25,212 nucleotides of DNA, from the IMG/VR virus record IMGVR_UViG_3300031772_000261, positions 1-25,212 of that record; one strand, written 5' to 3'. The notes under the pieces are model-generated. The model saw nothing but the letters and a program-made list of their open reading frames with translations. It was not told the DNA's origin and made no database searches. Within the stretch, counting starts at the first letter, position 1. The number at the start of each line of letters is the position of its first letter. Below are positions 17,149 to 25,212 of the stretch, in pieces. This stretch comes from a virus. A program made the position numbers and the translations under genes.

Positions 17149-17333
17149 CTTTCAAGTTCCTGAATGACACCACAACGCGAGCCCGCATCGTGGCGGGCAA
17201 CATCTACAGTCGTGAGTTCCTAGAAGAAAATCTTCCGTTCAGCGAAACACAAACAAACTTCGATACTTATTTGGCGAGCAGCAATCTGTTCAAAATTCTT
17301 TCGTTCTCACGGGAGCAGTATGAGCGCCACTGA
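16719..17333 (+). CDS. overlapping-frame protein: disordered N-terminus, small C-terminal domain
   Basis: A 204-residue frame starting at ATG 16719 (GAGGTT upstream) overlaps the glycosyltransferase by 430 bases in a different frame. The overlapping part is hydrophilic and disordered (GGDSGIRGDGGEGAGDG, HTDQHLDGSNLRASQDSG). The unshared part (after 17148) looks like a normal small domain: VTFKFLNDTTTRARIVAGNI, then ENLPFSETQTNFDTYLASSN. Because no ATG/GTG start lies near 17148 in this frame, the small domain needs the overlapping start, an unusual start codon, or a frameshift from the glycosyltransferase. It overlaps the next gene by 14 bases. Domain identity unknown; near head-tail connectors. 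Confidence 0.55.
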   Translation: MANETTRRGGTDVPKRGGDSGIRGDGGEGAGDGMLHDVNTVASHSETSESASVLQNDLHGTDAGKEVVRRSVLLPEDRERTGHTDQHLDGSNLRASQDSGPEPRGTDDDKHEESVQRSSSLSGQAHPEIRIPLPSGHIEINTVTFKFLNDTTTRARIVAGNIYSREFLEENLPFSETQTNFDTYLASSNLFKILSFSREQYERH

Positions 17334-17880
17334 AATTATCACAAAAGATGATGTTTTTGAATACTTCAAGAGATTTCCGGCTGACGGTAATCGGGATGAC
17401 TTGATACGATTGGGCATCAACTCATTTCTTGAGAATTATTGCAGCCGCGTGTTCGCAAAGAGTGATGGATTGGTTGAAAACTTTTCTGTCCATGAAGTGA
17501 ACAGCTTCCGTTATCTTGTTAAGCGGCCTCCTATTCGTTCAATTATCAGTGTATCATCTGGTAGAACTACTCCAGTATCTGTTGATTCTCTAAGCTACGC
17601 TGTAGAGGACGGCGATATCGGATTGATTGTGTTTAGTAGTGAACTGACTACAGGGTTACATCAATACTCCATCAATTACAATGGAGGATTTGAAACAATC
17701 CCAAATGACTTGCGGTTAGTCGCTTTGAGCATAGCTATGAGGGAATCAGAAAAAGCTGAAAAGAACAGACACGGAATGAAAACGCGCATTTTTACTCAGG
17801 GGACTTTTGAGATGACTGAAAAGGATCTTGAACCTTTTGAAATCCGAATCTTGAGAGCTTATCAGTTAATGAGATACTAA
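17320..17880 (+). CDS. head-tail connector, HK97 gp6-like adaptor
   Basis: A 186-residue protein with the outline of the gp6-like adaptor family, which docks under the portal. It has a helical start (DDVFEYFKRFPADGNRDDLI), SFLENYCSRVF (a typical helix 2), and RYLVKRPPIRSIISVSSG. Then YSINYNGGFETIPNDLRLVA (the hallmark YxGGYxxIPxDL-like segment) is followed by LEPFEIRILRAYQLMRY. The start overlaps the upstream frame. Its position directly before a gp10-like protein, tail terminator and tail tube supports the assignment. Confidence 0.82.
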   Translation: MSATEIITKDDVFEYFKRFPADGNRDDLIRLGINSFLENYCSRVFAKSDGLVENFSVHEVNSFRYLVKRPPIRSIISVSSGRTTPVSVDSLSYAVEDGDIGLIVFSSELTTGLHQYSINYNGGFETIPNDLRLVALSIAMRESEKAEKNRHGMKTRIFTQGTFEMTEKDLEPFEIRILRAYQLMRY

Positions 17881-17881
17881 G

Positions 17882-18367
17882 ATGGATGTCAAACAACACA
17901 ACGCTTATATTCGGAATGAGATGGCAGGTCCCAAGATCAAACAGTTCATGGACCTGATCTTGAATCGAATCGAAGGCTATGTCATCAAGAATCTTTCTGG
18001 TCGAGTTTTGAAAGTGCGAACGGGTAGACTACGGAGTGCAGTAACAACTTCAGTGAAAGTCAAAGGGGCGGCTGTCGAGGGGAGTGTCGGCATTGTAGGT
18101 GGAGGTGGGGCCGTTGAAAAGATTGCTAATGTTTGGGAGTTCACCGGGCGCAAGAAGTTTTTTCTAACACCTAAAAACAAAAAGGCTCTCAGTTTCATGG
18201 CAGGCGGAAAGAGGGTATTTAGCAAGGGACATTGGATACCCGGAGAAAGACCGCGTCCGTTTATCAGTCCAGCGTTTGATAAAGCCACTCCTTACATATA
18301 CGCTCTACACGCCAAACGCTTTGCAAAGATATTCAATTTTAACATTGAGATCAGAGTAGGCGACTAA
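17882..18367 (+). CDS. HK97 gp10-like head-tail/neck protein
   Basis: A 161-residue protein starting one base after the adaptor's stop. The motifs LKVRTGRLRSAVTTSV (TGxL core), ANVWEFTGRKKFFLTP and GERPRPFISPAFDKATPYIY (RPFxxPAxD) are the hallmarks of the HK97 gp10-like family that completes the head-tail junction. A glycine-rich loop (GIVGGGGAVEKIA) replaces part of the usual core. Its stop is immediately followed by the next gene's ATG. Confidence 0.82.
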   Translation: MDVKQHNAYIRNEMAGPKIKQFMDLILNRIEGYVIKNLSGRVLKVRTGRLRSAVTTSVKVKGAAVEGSVGIVGGGGAVEKIANVWEFTGRKKFFLTPKNKKALSFMAGGKRVFSKGHWIPGERPRPFISPAFDKATPYIYALHAKRFAKIFNFNIEIRVGD

Positions 18368-18817
18368 ATGCAAGTCAACGACAGACGAGAGCAAGCGTTA
18401 ATAGACACGCATAACATTCTTGTAGACATGAATGTTTTTAAGGACATCGGCTACATGGCGAAGCATCCTGAAGAGGTATCCGATTTCCCCGCAGTGTATC
18501 TTGTTACGGGAGGACTTGGAGAGAGGAAGCCGGCCAATTTGTTGAACACGCTTTTTGACCATGAAATGCAAATCATTGCATACGTCTACCACAGACAGAA
18601 GCAGGAAGGAGAACTCTATCTTGAACTTGAACGGCTACTTGCGAAGATGCTTGACACCTTAGACTTAGCAGGGCAAACATTATCGCAAACGGAAGGTTAT
18701 GATCTTTTTGTCTCAGCTATCGAGACAGATGAAGGGACGTTGGGAGGAACTGGCCTTCCAATAGCTTTAGCGATACTTACAATCACGGCGCTTCTGCCCG
18801 CCAGAGACGCCATCTAA
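18368..18817 (+). CDS. tail terminator-like protein
   Basis: A 149-residue protein. The segment DFPAVYLVTGGLGERKPAN, then QKQEGELYLELERLLAKMLD, and the final DLFVSAIETDEGTLGGTGLP followed by hydrophobic strands matches the alpha/beta pattern of phage tail terminator proteins. These form a ring capping the tail tube at the head. Its position between gp10-like and tail tube genes is the canonical one. The match is by pattern and synteny, so a related minor tail protein is possible. Confidence 0.72.
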   Translation: MQVNDRREQALIDTHNILVDMNVFKDIGYMAKHPEEVSDFPAVYLVTGGLGERKPANLLNTLFDHEMQIIAYVYHRQKQEGELYLELERLLAKMLDTLDLAGQTLSQTEGYDLFVSAIETDEGTLGGTGLPIALAILTITALLPARDAI

Positions 18818-18829
18818 CAGGAGGAACCA

Positions 18830-19837
18830 ATGAGTATTCAAAGACCCACAAATTTCTTTTGGGCATTCGCTCAGAAGAAACAGGTTGACATCTTCACCGC
18901 TATCGCCGCCGCTTCGCTCAATAAGAGTCTCCCTTATCGAGAGTACACCAACGCTATGCTGGAGAAATCCATTTCGTCAGATAGGCTTTACTTCGGTAAA
19001 GGACATGATTTCGCATCGAGAGTGGATCGCACTGGCCATCAGTTCCGGTTTGGGCGGACATTCGACGCAACGTCTGAATCTTTGGCGTGGGCTCTATCTC
19101 TGCTTATGGGAAAGGTCACCACAACGGGAGCCGGTCCTATCTATCAACATGTAGTTGAGTATGAGAGCCCTCTGATTATAAAAGAGTGCTTGTACACCAC
19201 GATCATTGAGAAGGCGGGTTCTGAGTACCAGAACATACTCAGCGGCGTTTTCTTGGAGTCCGTGAATCTTAGCGCAGAAGGGAAAGAGAACCTGACGCTT
19301 GCACTAACGGCATCTGGCAGACAGCAAACCACGAATGCTACCACAATGCCATCTATCACGAAATCGGTTGCGTTCAGAAGCAACCACGCGACATTCACAT
19401 TCGGAGCGTCTGGTACTGAAACGGCTATTTCTGAAAGTGTTCTTCGATGGAATCTTGCGTTGGCCAGTAATCCAGATGTGCGATGGATGCCGGGTCAAAC
19501 AAGTGGAGAGGAGCATTTGATTCGCTACGCTTTGACAGGAGCTCAAACCATCAGCGGCTCTATCAGCTTGTTCTTGGACTCTACGTTGCGCGCTGCGTTC
19601 CTGAACCACACTCAATGCGGTCTTACCATTCTTTGCAAAGGTGTCTCCCATGTTGGACATGAGTTGAAGATCGAGATCCCCGCGTTTCAAATCTCCGCAG
19701 AAGCGCACGCGGTTAGCGGCCAGACCTCGGAATTGACTTTGACGTTCAACGAAGATTCAGTTATTAAGGACGACGGCGTGACTGGAAGCCCTATCAAGAT
19801 TACGCTCAAGAATGAGATCGTCAGTTTGCTTGGGTAA
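18830..19837 (+). CDS. major tail (tube) protein
   Basis: A 335-residue protein with AGGAGG before ATG 18830. It is rich in alternating beta strands and small/polar residues (GHQFRFGRTFDATSESLAWA, IYQHVVEYESPLIIKE, FLESVNLSAEGKENLTLALT, RYALTGAQTISGSISL), consistent with a tail tube protein that polymerises into hexameric rings. The C-terminal half repeats a similar strand pattern, as in two-domain tube proteins. It precedes the assembly chaperone and tape measure in the normal order. Confidence 0.82.
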   Translation: MSIQRPTNFFWAFAQKKQVDIFTAIAAASLNKSLPYREYTNAMLEKSISSDRLYFGKGHDFASRVDRTGHQFRFGRTFDATSESLAWALSLLMGKVTTTGAGPIYQHVVEYESPLIIKECLYTTIIEKAGSEYQNILSGVFLESVNLSAEGKENLTLALTASGRQQTTNATTMPSITKSVAFRSNHATFTFGASGTETAISESVLRWNLALASNPDVRWMPGQTSGEEHLIRYALTGAQTISGSISLFLDSTLRAAFLNHTQCGLTILCKGVSHVGHELKIEIPAFQISAEAHAVSGQTSELTLTFNEDSVIKDDGVTGSPIKITLKNEIVSLLG

Positions 19838-19870
19838 ACTCCAAGAATTCTTTTACAATCACTATCTACG

Positions 19871-19886
19871 AGGGTCTATAGACCCT
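19871..19886 (+). terminator. 16-base perfect palindrome after tail tube gene
   Basis: AGGGTCTATAGACCCT is a perfect palindrome: a 6-bp stem with a 4-base TATA loop. It is followed directly by the ribosome binding site GGGAGG of the next gene. It lies 33 bases after the tail tube stop. It may act as a weak terminator or RNA-stability element that keeps tail tube mRNA high, or as a protein-binding dyad. No U-tract follows. Confidence 0.45.
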
Positions 19887-19896
19887 GGGAGGCTCC

Positions 19897-20634
19897 ATGT
19901 TCGATTTAGCGTGGGATCAGATCAGCCATGAGATTTCTTATCGGAAGAGCGGCAAGATGTATCCCATGAAAGTGACGATGGGAGTCATTCCTTCTGAGAA
20001 ACTGGTTAGATATGACCGCAGTTTGCAGCGTCCTATCAAGCAGGACAAAGATGGTGGGACGACGATGGATATGTCACCAAGTGACATGGAAGAGGCTTTG
20101 TTCAACGAATACTTTCGCGCACTGCACATATCCGGAAAGTTGACACCGGGCACTCCTGAAGAGGTATTGAAGAAGATACCCGTTGAAGTCAAACGAGCGA
20201 CTATTCGTGAAGGCGTTGGTGGAGTGTTTCCGGTAGAAGAAGAGAAGGGAGAAGAGGGGACGCTTGACAGTATCTTGGAGTTAGACAACTCAATCAGTAT
20301 TACAGCGAGAGCTAATGGCCAAGAGCACGTCCTAACGCATCATCTAAAAGAACCGTTAGCGGAACATGAATTGGCGTACCGCAAGGCTACGGCGGGATCA
20401 TTGAAGACTCTACCGGGCCGAAAGAGAACTGAGTTCATGGTTGTTGAAGACTTCAACGTGTACGGAAAGCTGTACGACGCTCTTGTAGAAAGAGTGGAAG
20501 GCTACTGCGAAAATGGGGCTCCTTTTGATCCGTTGCACATCTCACAAATTCCGTACATTCACAAAAAGGTCGTCATTAAACAACTCTTTGGAGCAGCATC
20601 CATTCAGGAGGTAGAAGAGGGACAAGGCTTTTGA
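19897..20634 (+). CDS. tail assembly chaperone, upstream product (G-like)
   Basis: A 245-residue protein between the tail tube and tape measure genes, where most long-tailed phages encode tail assembly chaperones. It starts MFDLAWDQISHEISYRKSGK, has an acidic middle (PVEEEKGEEGTLDSILEL) and ends GQGF then TGA. It probably coats the tape measure during tail assembly. GGGAGG is the ribosome binding site. The +1 frame is open from 20615 and continues as an apparently coding segment, so a fraction of ribosomes probably shift frame at the end to give a 360-residue product. Sequence identity to a known family was not recognised; the call rests on position and frameshift. Confidence 0.7.
   Translation: MFDLAWDQISHEISYRKSGKMYPMKVTMGVIPSEKLVRYDRSLQRPIKQDKDGGTTMDMSPSDMEEALFNEYFRALHISGKLTPGTPEEVLKKIPVEVKRATIREGVGGVFPVEEEKGEEGTLDSILELDNSISITARANGQEHVLTHHLKEPLAEHELAYRKATAGSLKTLPGRKRTEFMVVEDFNVYGKLYDALVERVEGYCENGAPFDPLHISQIPYIHKKVVIKQLFGAASIQEVEEGQGF
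20626..20634 (+). other. candidate +1 programmed frameshift site
   Basis: The upstream frame ends GGC TTT TGA. The Phe tRNA on TTT (20629-20631) can slip one base forward onto the overlapping TTT (20630-20632), so reading continues with GAA. SD-like AGAGGG and AAGG lie just upstream. A slippery sense codon with a following UGA and an upstream SD-like sequence is the same logic as the RF2 (prfB) +1 site. Confidence 0.55.
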
Positions 20635-20980
20635 AGCGGCCTACGCTCTGGTTGTGGCTTCATTGCGACCAGAGAAGGGCGGGATGGAGACGTGCCTAAA
20701 GATTCTAGTTGATCCCGGAATAGCCGAGGTAGATTGTGAGGGATGCGCAGAAAAACCGTTTTGCGGAATGCGATCCCTTTCTTTGCTTAATAGATACAAT
20801 TGGATCATGCCGCGAATCCAACATCTAGCTTGGCTGTACGAGGCTAGAGATTTAATAGGAAATCTAAAGCTATCAGCGTGGGAGCTAAGAGGTTTGATTG
20901 TGTTCAACAGAGCGGTACTGGCGGCGCAACAAGCCGAGATAGAGATGGAAGAGAAACTACGAAAACAACGCGATGCCTAA
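20633..20980 (+). CDS. tail assembly chaperone frameshift extension (T-like)
   Basis: This segment encodes 115 residues in the +1 frame and has no convincing independent start: the first GTG (20654) lacks a ribosome binding site, while the frame is coding-like from KAFEAAYALVVASLRPEKGG onward. It contains VDCEGCAEKPFCG and ends in a charged helix. Expressed as an extension of the upstream protein, it would be the T-domain equivalent that contacts the tail tube. Its stop TAA overlaps the tape measure start (ATG 20973). Confidence 0.62.
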   Translation, partial: EAAYALVVASLRPEKGGMETCLKILVDPGIAEVDCEGCAEKPFCGMRSLSLLNRYNWIMPRIQHLAWLYEARDLIGNLKLSAWELRGLIVFNRAVLAAQQAEIEMEEKLRKQRDA

Positions 20981-23900
20981 CGTACAGTATACAATTATCG
21001 TAGATTCGGCTGGTGCTCTAACGAGCATCAACAAAGTCGGAACTGCGTTAGTCCAGACAGCGACTACGGGTAAGACTGCTTTCAGTGAGGTGAAGGCCGA
21101 GACGAGTAGTTTATCTAGCGCGTTTGGACATCTTGGCAACACCATGAAGAACATCTTTACCATCTTGGGCGTTGTGCAACTGGCGTCTGCGATACGGGAA
21201 GGTGTTCAAGCCGCATCTGATTTTCAGCATGAGTGGACTAAAGTCGCTGTTATTATGCGTGGTGAGACAGATCCCACAGTGCTTCTAAAGTTCAAGAAAG
21301 AGCTATTTGACCTACCGCCTATCTTTGGAGATGCTGCTAAGAACGCAACAGCTTTCTATGAAATTCTTTCATCAGGATTTACAGAACCCGCAGAAGCTCT
21401 AACGTTGTTGAAGGCGGCGGCTACGGCGGCGGCGGGGGGATTTACTGAAACGTCGGTAGCTGTAAAAGCGGGCTCTGCCGTTTTGCACGCCTACGGGATG
21501 GACGTCAGTCAAGCTACTCACGTCTTTGACATAATGGCTAAGACAGTAGATTTGGGCGTCATCCGATTTGAAGAGTTGGCTGCAGAACTGGGTAACATTA
21601 TTCCTCTTGCTGCGATTAATAGCGTTAGCTTTGAAGAGCTGAGTGCCGTAATCGCGTCTCTGACGTTGCAGGGTATGACAGCATCAGATGCGATTACCGG
21701 TGTGCGTTCCATGTTGAGTGGTTTGCTGGAGCCGAATGCTCAAGCTGAAAAAGCGGCTGCACGTTTGGGTATAATGTGGTCGGCGGCGGCTGTTAAAGCA
21801 ATAGGACTTGAAGGCGTCATTAAACAACTCTCTGATAGAAGCAAAGTAACCGCTGAAGATATCGCGTTACTCACTGGACGAGTTGAAGCCAACAAAGTGG
21901 CTTCTGCCGCATCATCAGAAGGTGGAATAGCAAAATTAAATATCGCTCTTAAAGCTACGCACGAAGCTTCTAAAAATCTTGGTTCTTCAGAAGAGTCCTT
22001 GAATAAAGTAAAGGAACAGTCTATCACTACTTGGGATGAATTATCAGTAATGACGGCTAAGTTGGCGCAACAGTGGGGTGATGATCTCGCACCATCTCTT
22101 GCAAAGATTGCTACGAAGCTCAAAGAGGTCATAGATAGCCTCAAAGATGGTGTACTTATAATGAACGAGTACACTATTGCGGTCATTAGTCTTGTGGGCG
22201 CGTTTGCTGCTGTAAAAATTGCTAAGATTTTGGAAGCTATTGCTGCGACGAAAGCGCTTCGTAGTCTCTTGCTGGCTTTTGACGCAGCTACTCTAACAGC
22301 CACATTCGGCCATCTTGGCGCGGCTTTTAGTGGTTTAGCTTCTGGGCTAGGCTTGGTCACCGCAGCGGGCGCTCTTACGATGGCTGGATGGATTTTGATA
22401 ATAGCAGCGGCTGCTGCTCTTGGATACGCTATTGTCGAACTTTATGGTTATTGGCGTCAATTGGGTGTTGAACAAGATAACGCAAGAGCGTCCGCGACAG
22501 CGTTAGCGTTAGATTTGAATTCTCGCGGTGTTCCTGGTGTGAAAGCGTGGCTAGCTGCGCTGACTTCAGGATCAATCACCCTAGAGACGTACAATAAGAA
22601 GTTGAAAGAACTATCAGAAGAACAGAAGAAGAACAATCCGGAACAATGGGCTAAACCAGATGTGTTGAAAGAATGGAATAGTATTGTGACAAAGATGGGC
22701 GTCACAACAGTTGAATCCTTCAAAGCGACGGCGAAAGCAGCTAGTGAAGCGGTCGCAAGAATTAAGGAGATAGGACCTGTTACCGCTGATTACTCAACAG
22801 TTTTAGCTCGCGCAGAAGCGGCGCAAAATAAGGCTTGGGACACTTTTAAGGAAGCGGTCAAAAATGCTAAAGGAGGAGTTAAAGATTTAGGAGAAGAAGC
22901 TAGGAAGGCCACTAAAGAACTTTTGTCTATGGCATCTGCTGCTGGCGATACCGTTCCCCAACTCTTGGCGCAAGAACAAGAAATTGCAAAATACATCGCT
23001 TTGCTTTCTAAACAGAAGGATGCTTTAGGGCAATTGCACACAGCTTCAGAAGCGTTAGCGGAAGTACATAATAAGATAGCGAACGCAACAAATCTGAATA
23101 CTGTTTTGATGTCTCAATGGTTGAAAGATGCGACTCCTAGAGTCAAAAGTGCAACTGCAGGATTTGAGCAGTTTGGCGATAGTCTCAAAGAATCTGAAGC
23201 CGGGTTTATTGCTGCGAATGCGGCGTCACTTGAGATGGAGAAAGGCTTACGGGATATGGGTCTTGCGGCGAAAGTTGCGGGAGATAATTTAGCTAAGTTG
23301 CCTCCTTTCATTCAGAACTTATCCGAAGCGTTCAAAAATCTAGGTCTCACGTCAACGGCGGCTTTGCAACAGACAGCGGATAATGCGGCTGCATCCTATG
23401 AAGCTATTCTTAATGACGCCACCTCTAGCGATAGAGACAGGGTTCTATCATGGGCGGCGGCTGAGAAAGCTAGACAGGAAGCCACGTTCGCCGCTACCGG
23501 ACAGATCGACTTGGAAGCATTGAGGGCCGCGCACGAAATTCAAGAGCAATTTGGTAGTCTTAAAAACAACAAAGATGCCAACTTGACGAATTGGGCGGAA
23601 CTCAGCAAGAGGCAAGTGAGCACTTTGGTTAGCGACGTTTCAAAAGGATTCGCAGACATTTTGTTCAGAGCTGGATCGTTTGGCGAAAAGATGAAGAGCG
23701 CTTTCAAGAACATAGGTTCGGGTATAGTTCAGGCGTTCTTCGAGAGTGGCATCCTGGGGTTACTCTCAGGAAAAGGATTACAGGGCTTCGGCGACTTCAC
23801 TTCTGGATTGATTGATGCAGTCACGGGTGGTTTAGGCAAAAAGCAAAAGACAGCAACGGAAACCGCTACGGAGTTGGGCATCAAAACGAAGAAAAATGTA

Positions 23901-25212
23901 ACTCCAGCAGTTAGCGAAGCAGTAACAAAAAGTTCTTACATCTCAAGCGTCATTCCTGAAATCCTGACGGCTGGTTCAACTATTGCATCGGCTGGAGCGA
24001 GTAAGTCTACCAAAGCCGCAACTTTAGCCAGCACGATAGGACGCTTGGTAATGCCGCGTAAAGAAGCGGCTGCCACACAAACGAAAGCGGACGAACTCTC
24101 CAAAGAAGTGCGAGAAGTTCTTCCGATGATCGAAGCTGGAACTTCAGCAATAGAACAAGGAGTCGTTCGGGCTCAAACCGCATGGGGCATCTACATTAAG
24201 TTTTTGCAGACGAACTTGATTGCTTTTGCTTCCGTCATTCAAGGTGTAGATGCGCAGATAGTGTTGCTGCTCGAAAAGATGGGCCTACTACAGCAGATTG
24301 GAAGTTCGGCTCAAAATGCAATCGAGATTCAGGATGTCGCTAGCGCTCCCTTCAAAGTTCCGCAAGAAGTGTTTATGCGGGCGGGTGATGATGAACAATT
24401 AGAGCAGGCACAAAAGAACGCATCTGATTCTCAGAAGGTTAAAACAGAGATTGAAACTCTACAATCCGGTTTGAAAGCTACTGTTACAATTCAGGCGAAC
24501 GCCATTTTCGACGCAATTCTAGCTGGAGGCACAAAGGGTTTGGACGGATTGTTGGGCTATGCTAAAAACTATTTTGCGGTCCAACTAAAGAAAACCTTTT
24601 CTAGTCTTTTGGAAGGACTTTTTACGGACGGCAAACGTGGCGGGGTGGGAGGAGTTTTCGGTGGTGGATCAGATGCCAGTGGTCTGATATTCAGCGCTGT
24701 TGGCGCTAATCGCAGGAACCAAACACAAGAGAGCACAAAGGTTGCAGAAGCGGTTAAAACCGGAGTTACTCTAGCGACGGGAAAAGCTGCGGAAGCCAGT
24801 TGTTCATGTTTTGAACGCAATATCGAAAAGTTAGCGCGCCCGATACAAGCATCATCAGGGGGATTGGCTAGAGCGGCGGGTGTGCTTGTAGGCGTGGGAG
24901 GCTTGTTTGCGGGCATGGGACGGGCCGCTGCTCCAGCGGCGGTAGGAAAGACATCAGTCAAGTTGATTACAGATGCAGGTCAGGTTGTTGGTGGACTCGC
25001 TCCTGGAGCGAGCGCTTTGGGCTCTAGTGTGGCGGGAGCCGGAGCTGGCGCTTTGGGCTCTAGTGTGGCGGGAGCCGGAGCTGGCATTGGCGCTCTTCCT
25101 ACTTCAGTTCCTTCGTTCCTTGGCGGCTCCTCTGCAATGATACCGGGTACGGCGGCGGGTACAGCGGCAACAACCGCAGGAACCGCAGGAACAACCGCTG
25201 GAGCCACAGGAA
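20973..25212 (+). CDS. tail tape measure protein, 3' end outside window
   Basis: The frame is open for 1413 codons to the window edge. The N-terminal region has the tape-measure core pattern (AASDFQHEWTKVAVIM, FYEILSSGFTEPAEAL, FEELAAELGNIIPLA, GMTASDAITGVRSMLSGLLE). Hydrophobic segments follow near residue 400 (YTIAVISLVGAFAAVKIA) and near 455-480 (MAGWILIIAAAAALGYAIV). Long alanine/lysine/glutamate-rich helices come next, and a Gly/Ala/Ser/Thr-rich stretch with a tandem repeat lies near the edge. The protein sets tail length and is ejected with the DNA. At roughly 1.5 angstrom per helical residue, more than 1400 residues implies a tail over about 200 nm. Confidence 0.93.
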   Translation, partial: MPNVQYTIIVDSAGALTSINKVGTALVQTATTGKTAFSEVKAETSSLSSAFGHLGNTMKNIFTILGVVQLASAIREGVQAASDFQHEWTKVAVIMRGETDPTVLLKFKKELFDLPPIFGDAAKNATAFYEILSSGFTEPAEALTLLKAAATAAAGGFTETSVAVKAGSAVLHAYGMDVSQATHVFDIMAKTVDLGVIRFEELAAELGNIIPLAAINSVSFEELSAVIASLTLQGMTASDAITGVRSMLSGLLEPNAQAEKAAARLGIMWSAAAVKAIGLEGVIKQLSDRSKVTAEDIALLTGRVEANKVASAASSEGGIAKLNIALKATHEASKNLGSSEESLNKVKEQSITTWDELSVMTAKLAQQWGDDLAPSLAKIATKLKEVIDSLKDGVLIMNEYTIAVISLVGAFAAVKIAKILEAIAATKALRSLLLAFDAATLTATFGHLGAAFSGLASGLGLVTAAGALTMAGWILIIAAAAALGYAIVELYGYWRQLGVEQDNARASATALALDLNSRGVPGVKAWLAALTSGSITLETYNKKLKELSEEQKKNNPEQWAKPDVLKEWNSIVTKMGVTTVESFKATAKAASEAVARIKEIGPVTADYSTVLARAEAAQNKAWDTFKEAVKNAKGGVKDLGEEARKATKELLSMASAAGDTVPQLLAQEQEIAKYIALLSKQKDALGQLHTASEALAEVHNKIANATNLNTVLMSQWLKDATPRVKSATAGFEQFGDSLKESEAGFIAANAASLEMEKGLRDMGLAAKVAGDNLAKLPPFIQNLSEAFKNLGLTSTAALQQTADNAAASYEAILNDATSSDRDRVLSWAAAEKARQEATFAATGQIDLEALRAAHEIQEQFGSLKNNKDANLTNWAELSKRQVSTLVSDVSKGFADILFRAGSFGEKMKSAFKNIGSGIVQAFFESGILGLLSGKGLQGFGDFTSGLIDAVTGGLGKKQKTATETATELGIKTKKNVTPAVSEAVTKSSYISSVIPEILTAGSTIASAGASKSTKAATLASTIGRLVMPRKEAAATQTKADELSKEVREVLPMIEAGTSAIEQGVVRAQTAWGIYIKFLQTNLIAFASVIQGVDAQIVLLLEKMGLLQQIGSSAQNAIEIQDVASAPFKVPQEVFMRAGDDEQLEQAQKNASDSQKVKTEIETLQSGLKATVTIQANAIFDAILAGGTKGLDGLLGYAKNYFAVQLKKTFSSLLEGLFTDGKRGGVGGVFGGGSDASGLIFSAVGANRRNQTQESTKVAEAVKTGVTLATGKAAEASCSCFERNIEKLARPIQASSGGLARAAGVLVGVGGLFAGMGRAAAPAAVGKTSVKLITDAGQVVGGLAPGASALGSSVAGAGAGALGSSVAGAGAGIGALPTSVPSFLGGSSAMIPGTAAGTAATTAGTAGTTAGATG
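25012..25083 (+). repeat. 36-base tandem repeat inside tape measure gene
   Basis: Two exact copies of a 36-base unit lie head to tail (25012-25047 and 25048-25083), encoding ALGSSVAGAGAG twice. The exact identity and in-frame length point to a recent duplication. The surrounding sequence is already Gly/Ala-rich. Confidence 0.85.

Noticed and set aside
21740-22360. 206-codon antisense ORF opposite the tape measure gene
   Set aside because: Alanine/serine-rich shadow of an Ala/Lys/Glu-rich gene, with no recognisable fold or SD.
24980-25207. Antisense proline/alanine-rich ORF at the right edge
   Set aside because: It is the reverse complement of the Gly/Ala-rich tape measure repeat; low complexity only.
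1-25212. tRNA genes
   Set aside because: No cloverleaf with a TTCRANNC-type arm and acceptor stem was noticed on either strand by eye; none is claimed.

Overview
This window looks like part of the genome of an uncultured tailed double-stranded DNA phage (or prophage). It reads in the classical HK97-type order: portal, MuF-type minor head protein, prohead protease, major capsid protein, head-tail connectors, tail terminator, tail tube, frameshifted tail assembly chaperone, and a very long tape measure protein that runs off the right edge. The very long tape measure and the separate tail tube and terminator suggest a long non-contractile tail (siphovirus-like), but no sheath or baseplate gene is in view to settle this. 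Terminase genes are not in the window. Most genes have good Shine-Dalgarno sites, so the host is probably an SD-using bacterium. I cannot name the host.

Layout. Positions 1-2147 carry a tightly packed leftward operon of nine small, mostly unrecognised phage genes. A divergent intergenic region (2148-2306) with an operator-like dyad separates it from rightward genes: a glycosyltransferase, a radical SAM/SPASM protein, then debris (an HNH-type DNA-binding remnant and a duplicated SPASM fragment). The portal gene (4596-6410) follows. Between portal and MuF (10539) lies about 4 kb of accessory DNA, much of it far richer in G+C than its surroundings. It holds two small secreted FN3-like proteins, a coiled-coil/membrane protein, a truncated lysozyme, a small membrane protein, a low-complexity helical protein, and two sequences resembling type I-C CRISPR repeats, each just upstream of a start codon (genes at 9318 and 9654). 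The head module continues to 14909. A second accessory block (methyltransferase and two glycosyltransferases, 14906-17148) precedes the connectors and tail genes.

The most striking feature is at 10989-11957. The MuF gene contains an in-frame 323-residue intein placed just before its conserved CRC motif. The opposite strand of that intein carries a 287-residue open frame that reads as a homing endonuclease: two helix-turn-helix repeats followed by a Vsr/PD-(D/E)XK-like nuclease core. It has its own ribosome binding site and lies codon-for-codon opposite the intein. Intein and nuclease therefore appear to share the same DNA on opposite strands. The second striking feature is the pair of CRISPR-repeat-like elements, which could be RNA anti-CRISPRs (solitary repeat units), a decayed mini-array, or a cis-regulatory use of a repeat.

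How the genes may work together: the structural genes build an HK97-fold head with a protease whose long acidic tail may act as scaffold. Glycosyltransferases, the SPASM enzyme and the methyltransferase are probably accessory functions that modify virion or host-surface molecules. The secreted FN3-like and lysis-like genes form an inserted cassette that also appears to separate the portal's MuF-like C-terminal region from the MuF domain proper. All functional assignments come from reading motifs by eye; no database search was run.
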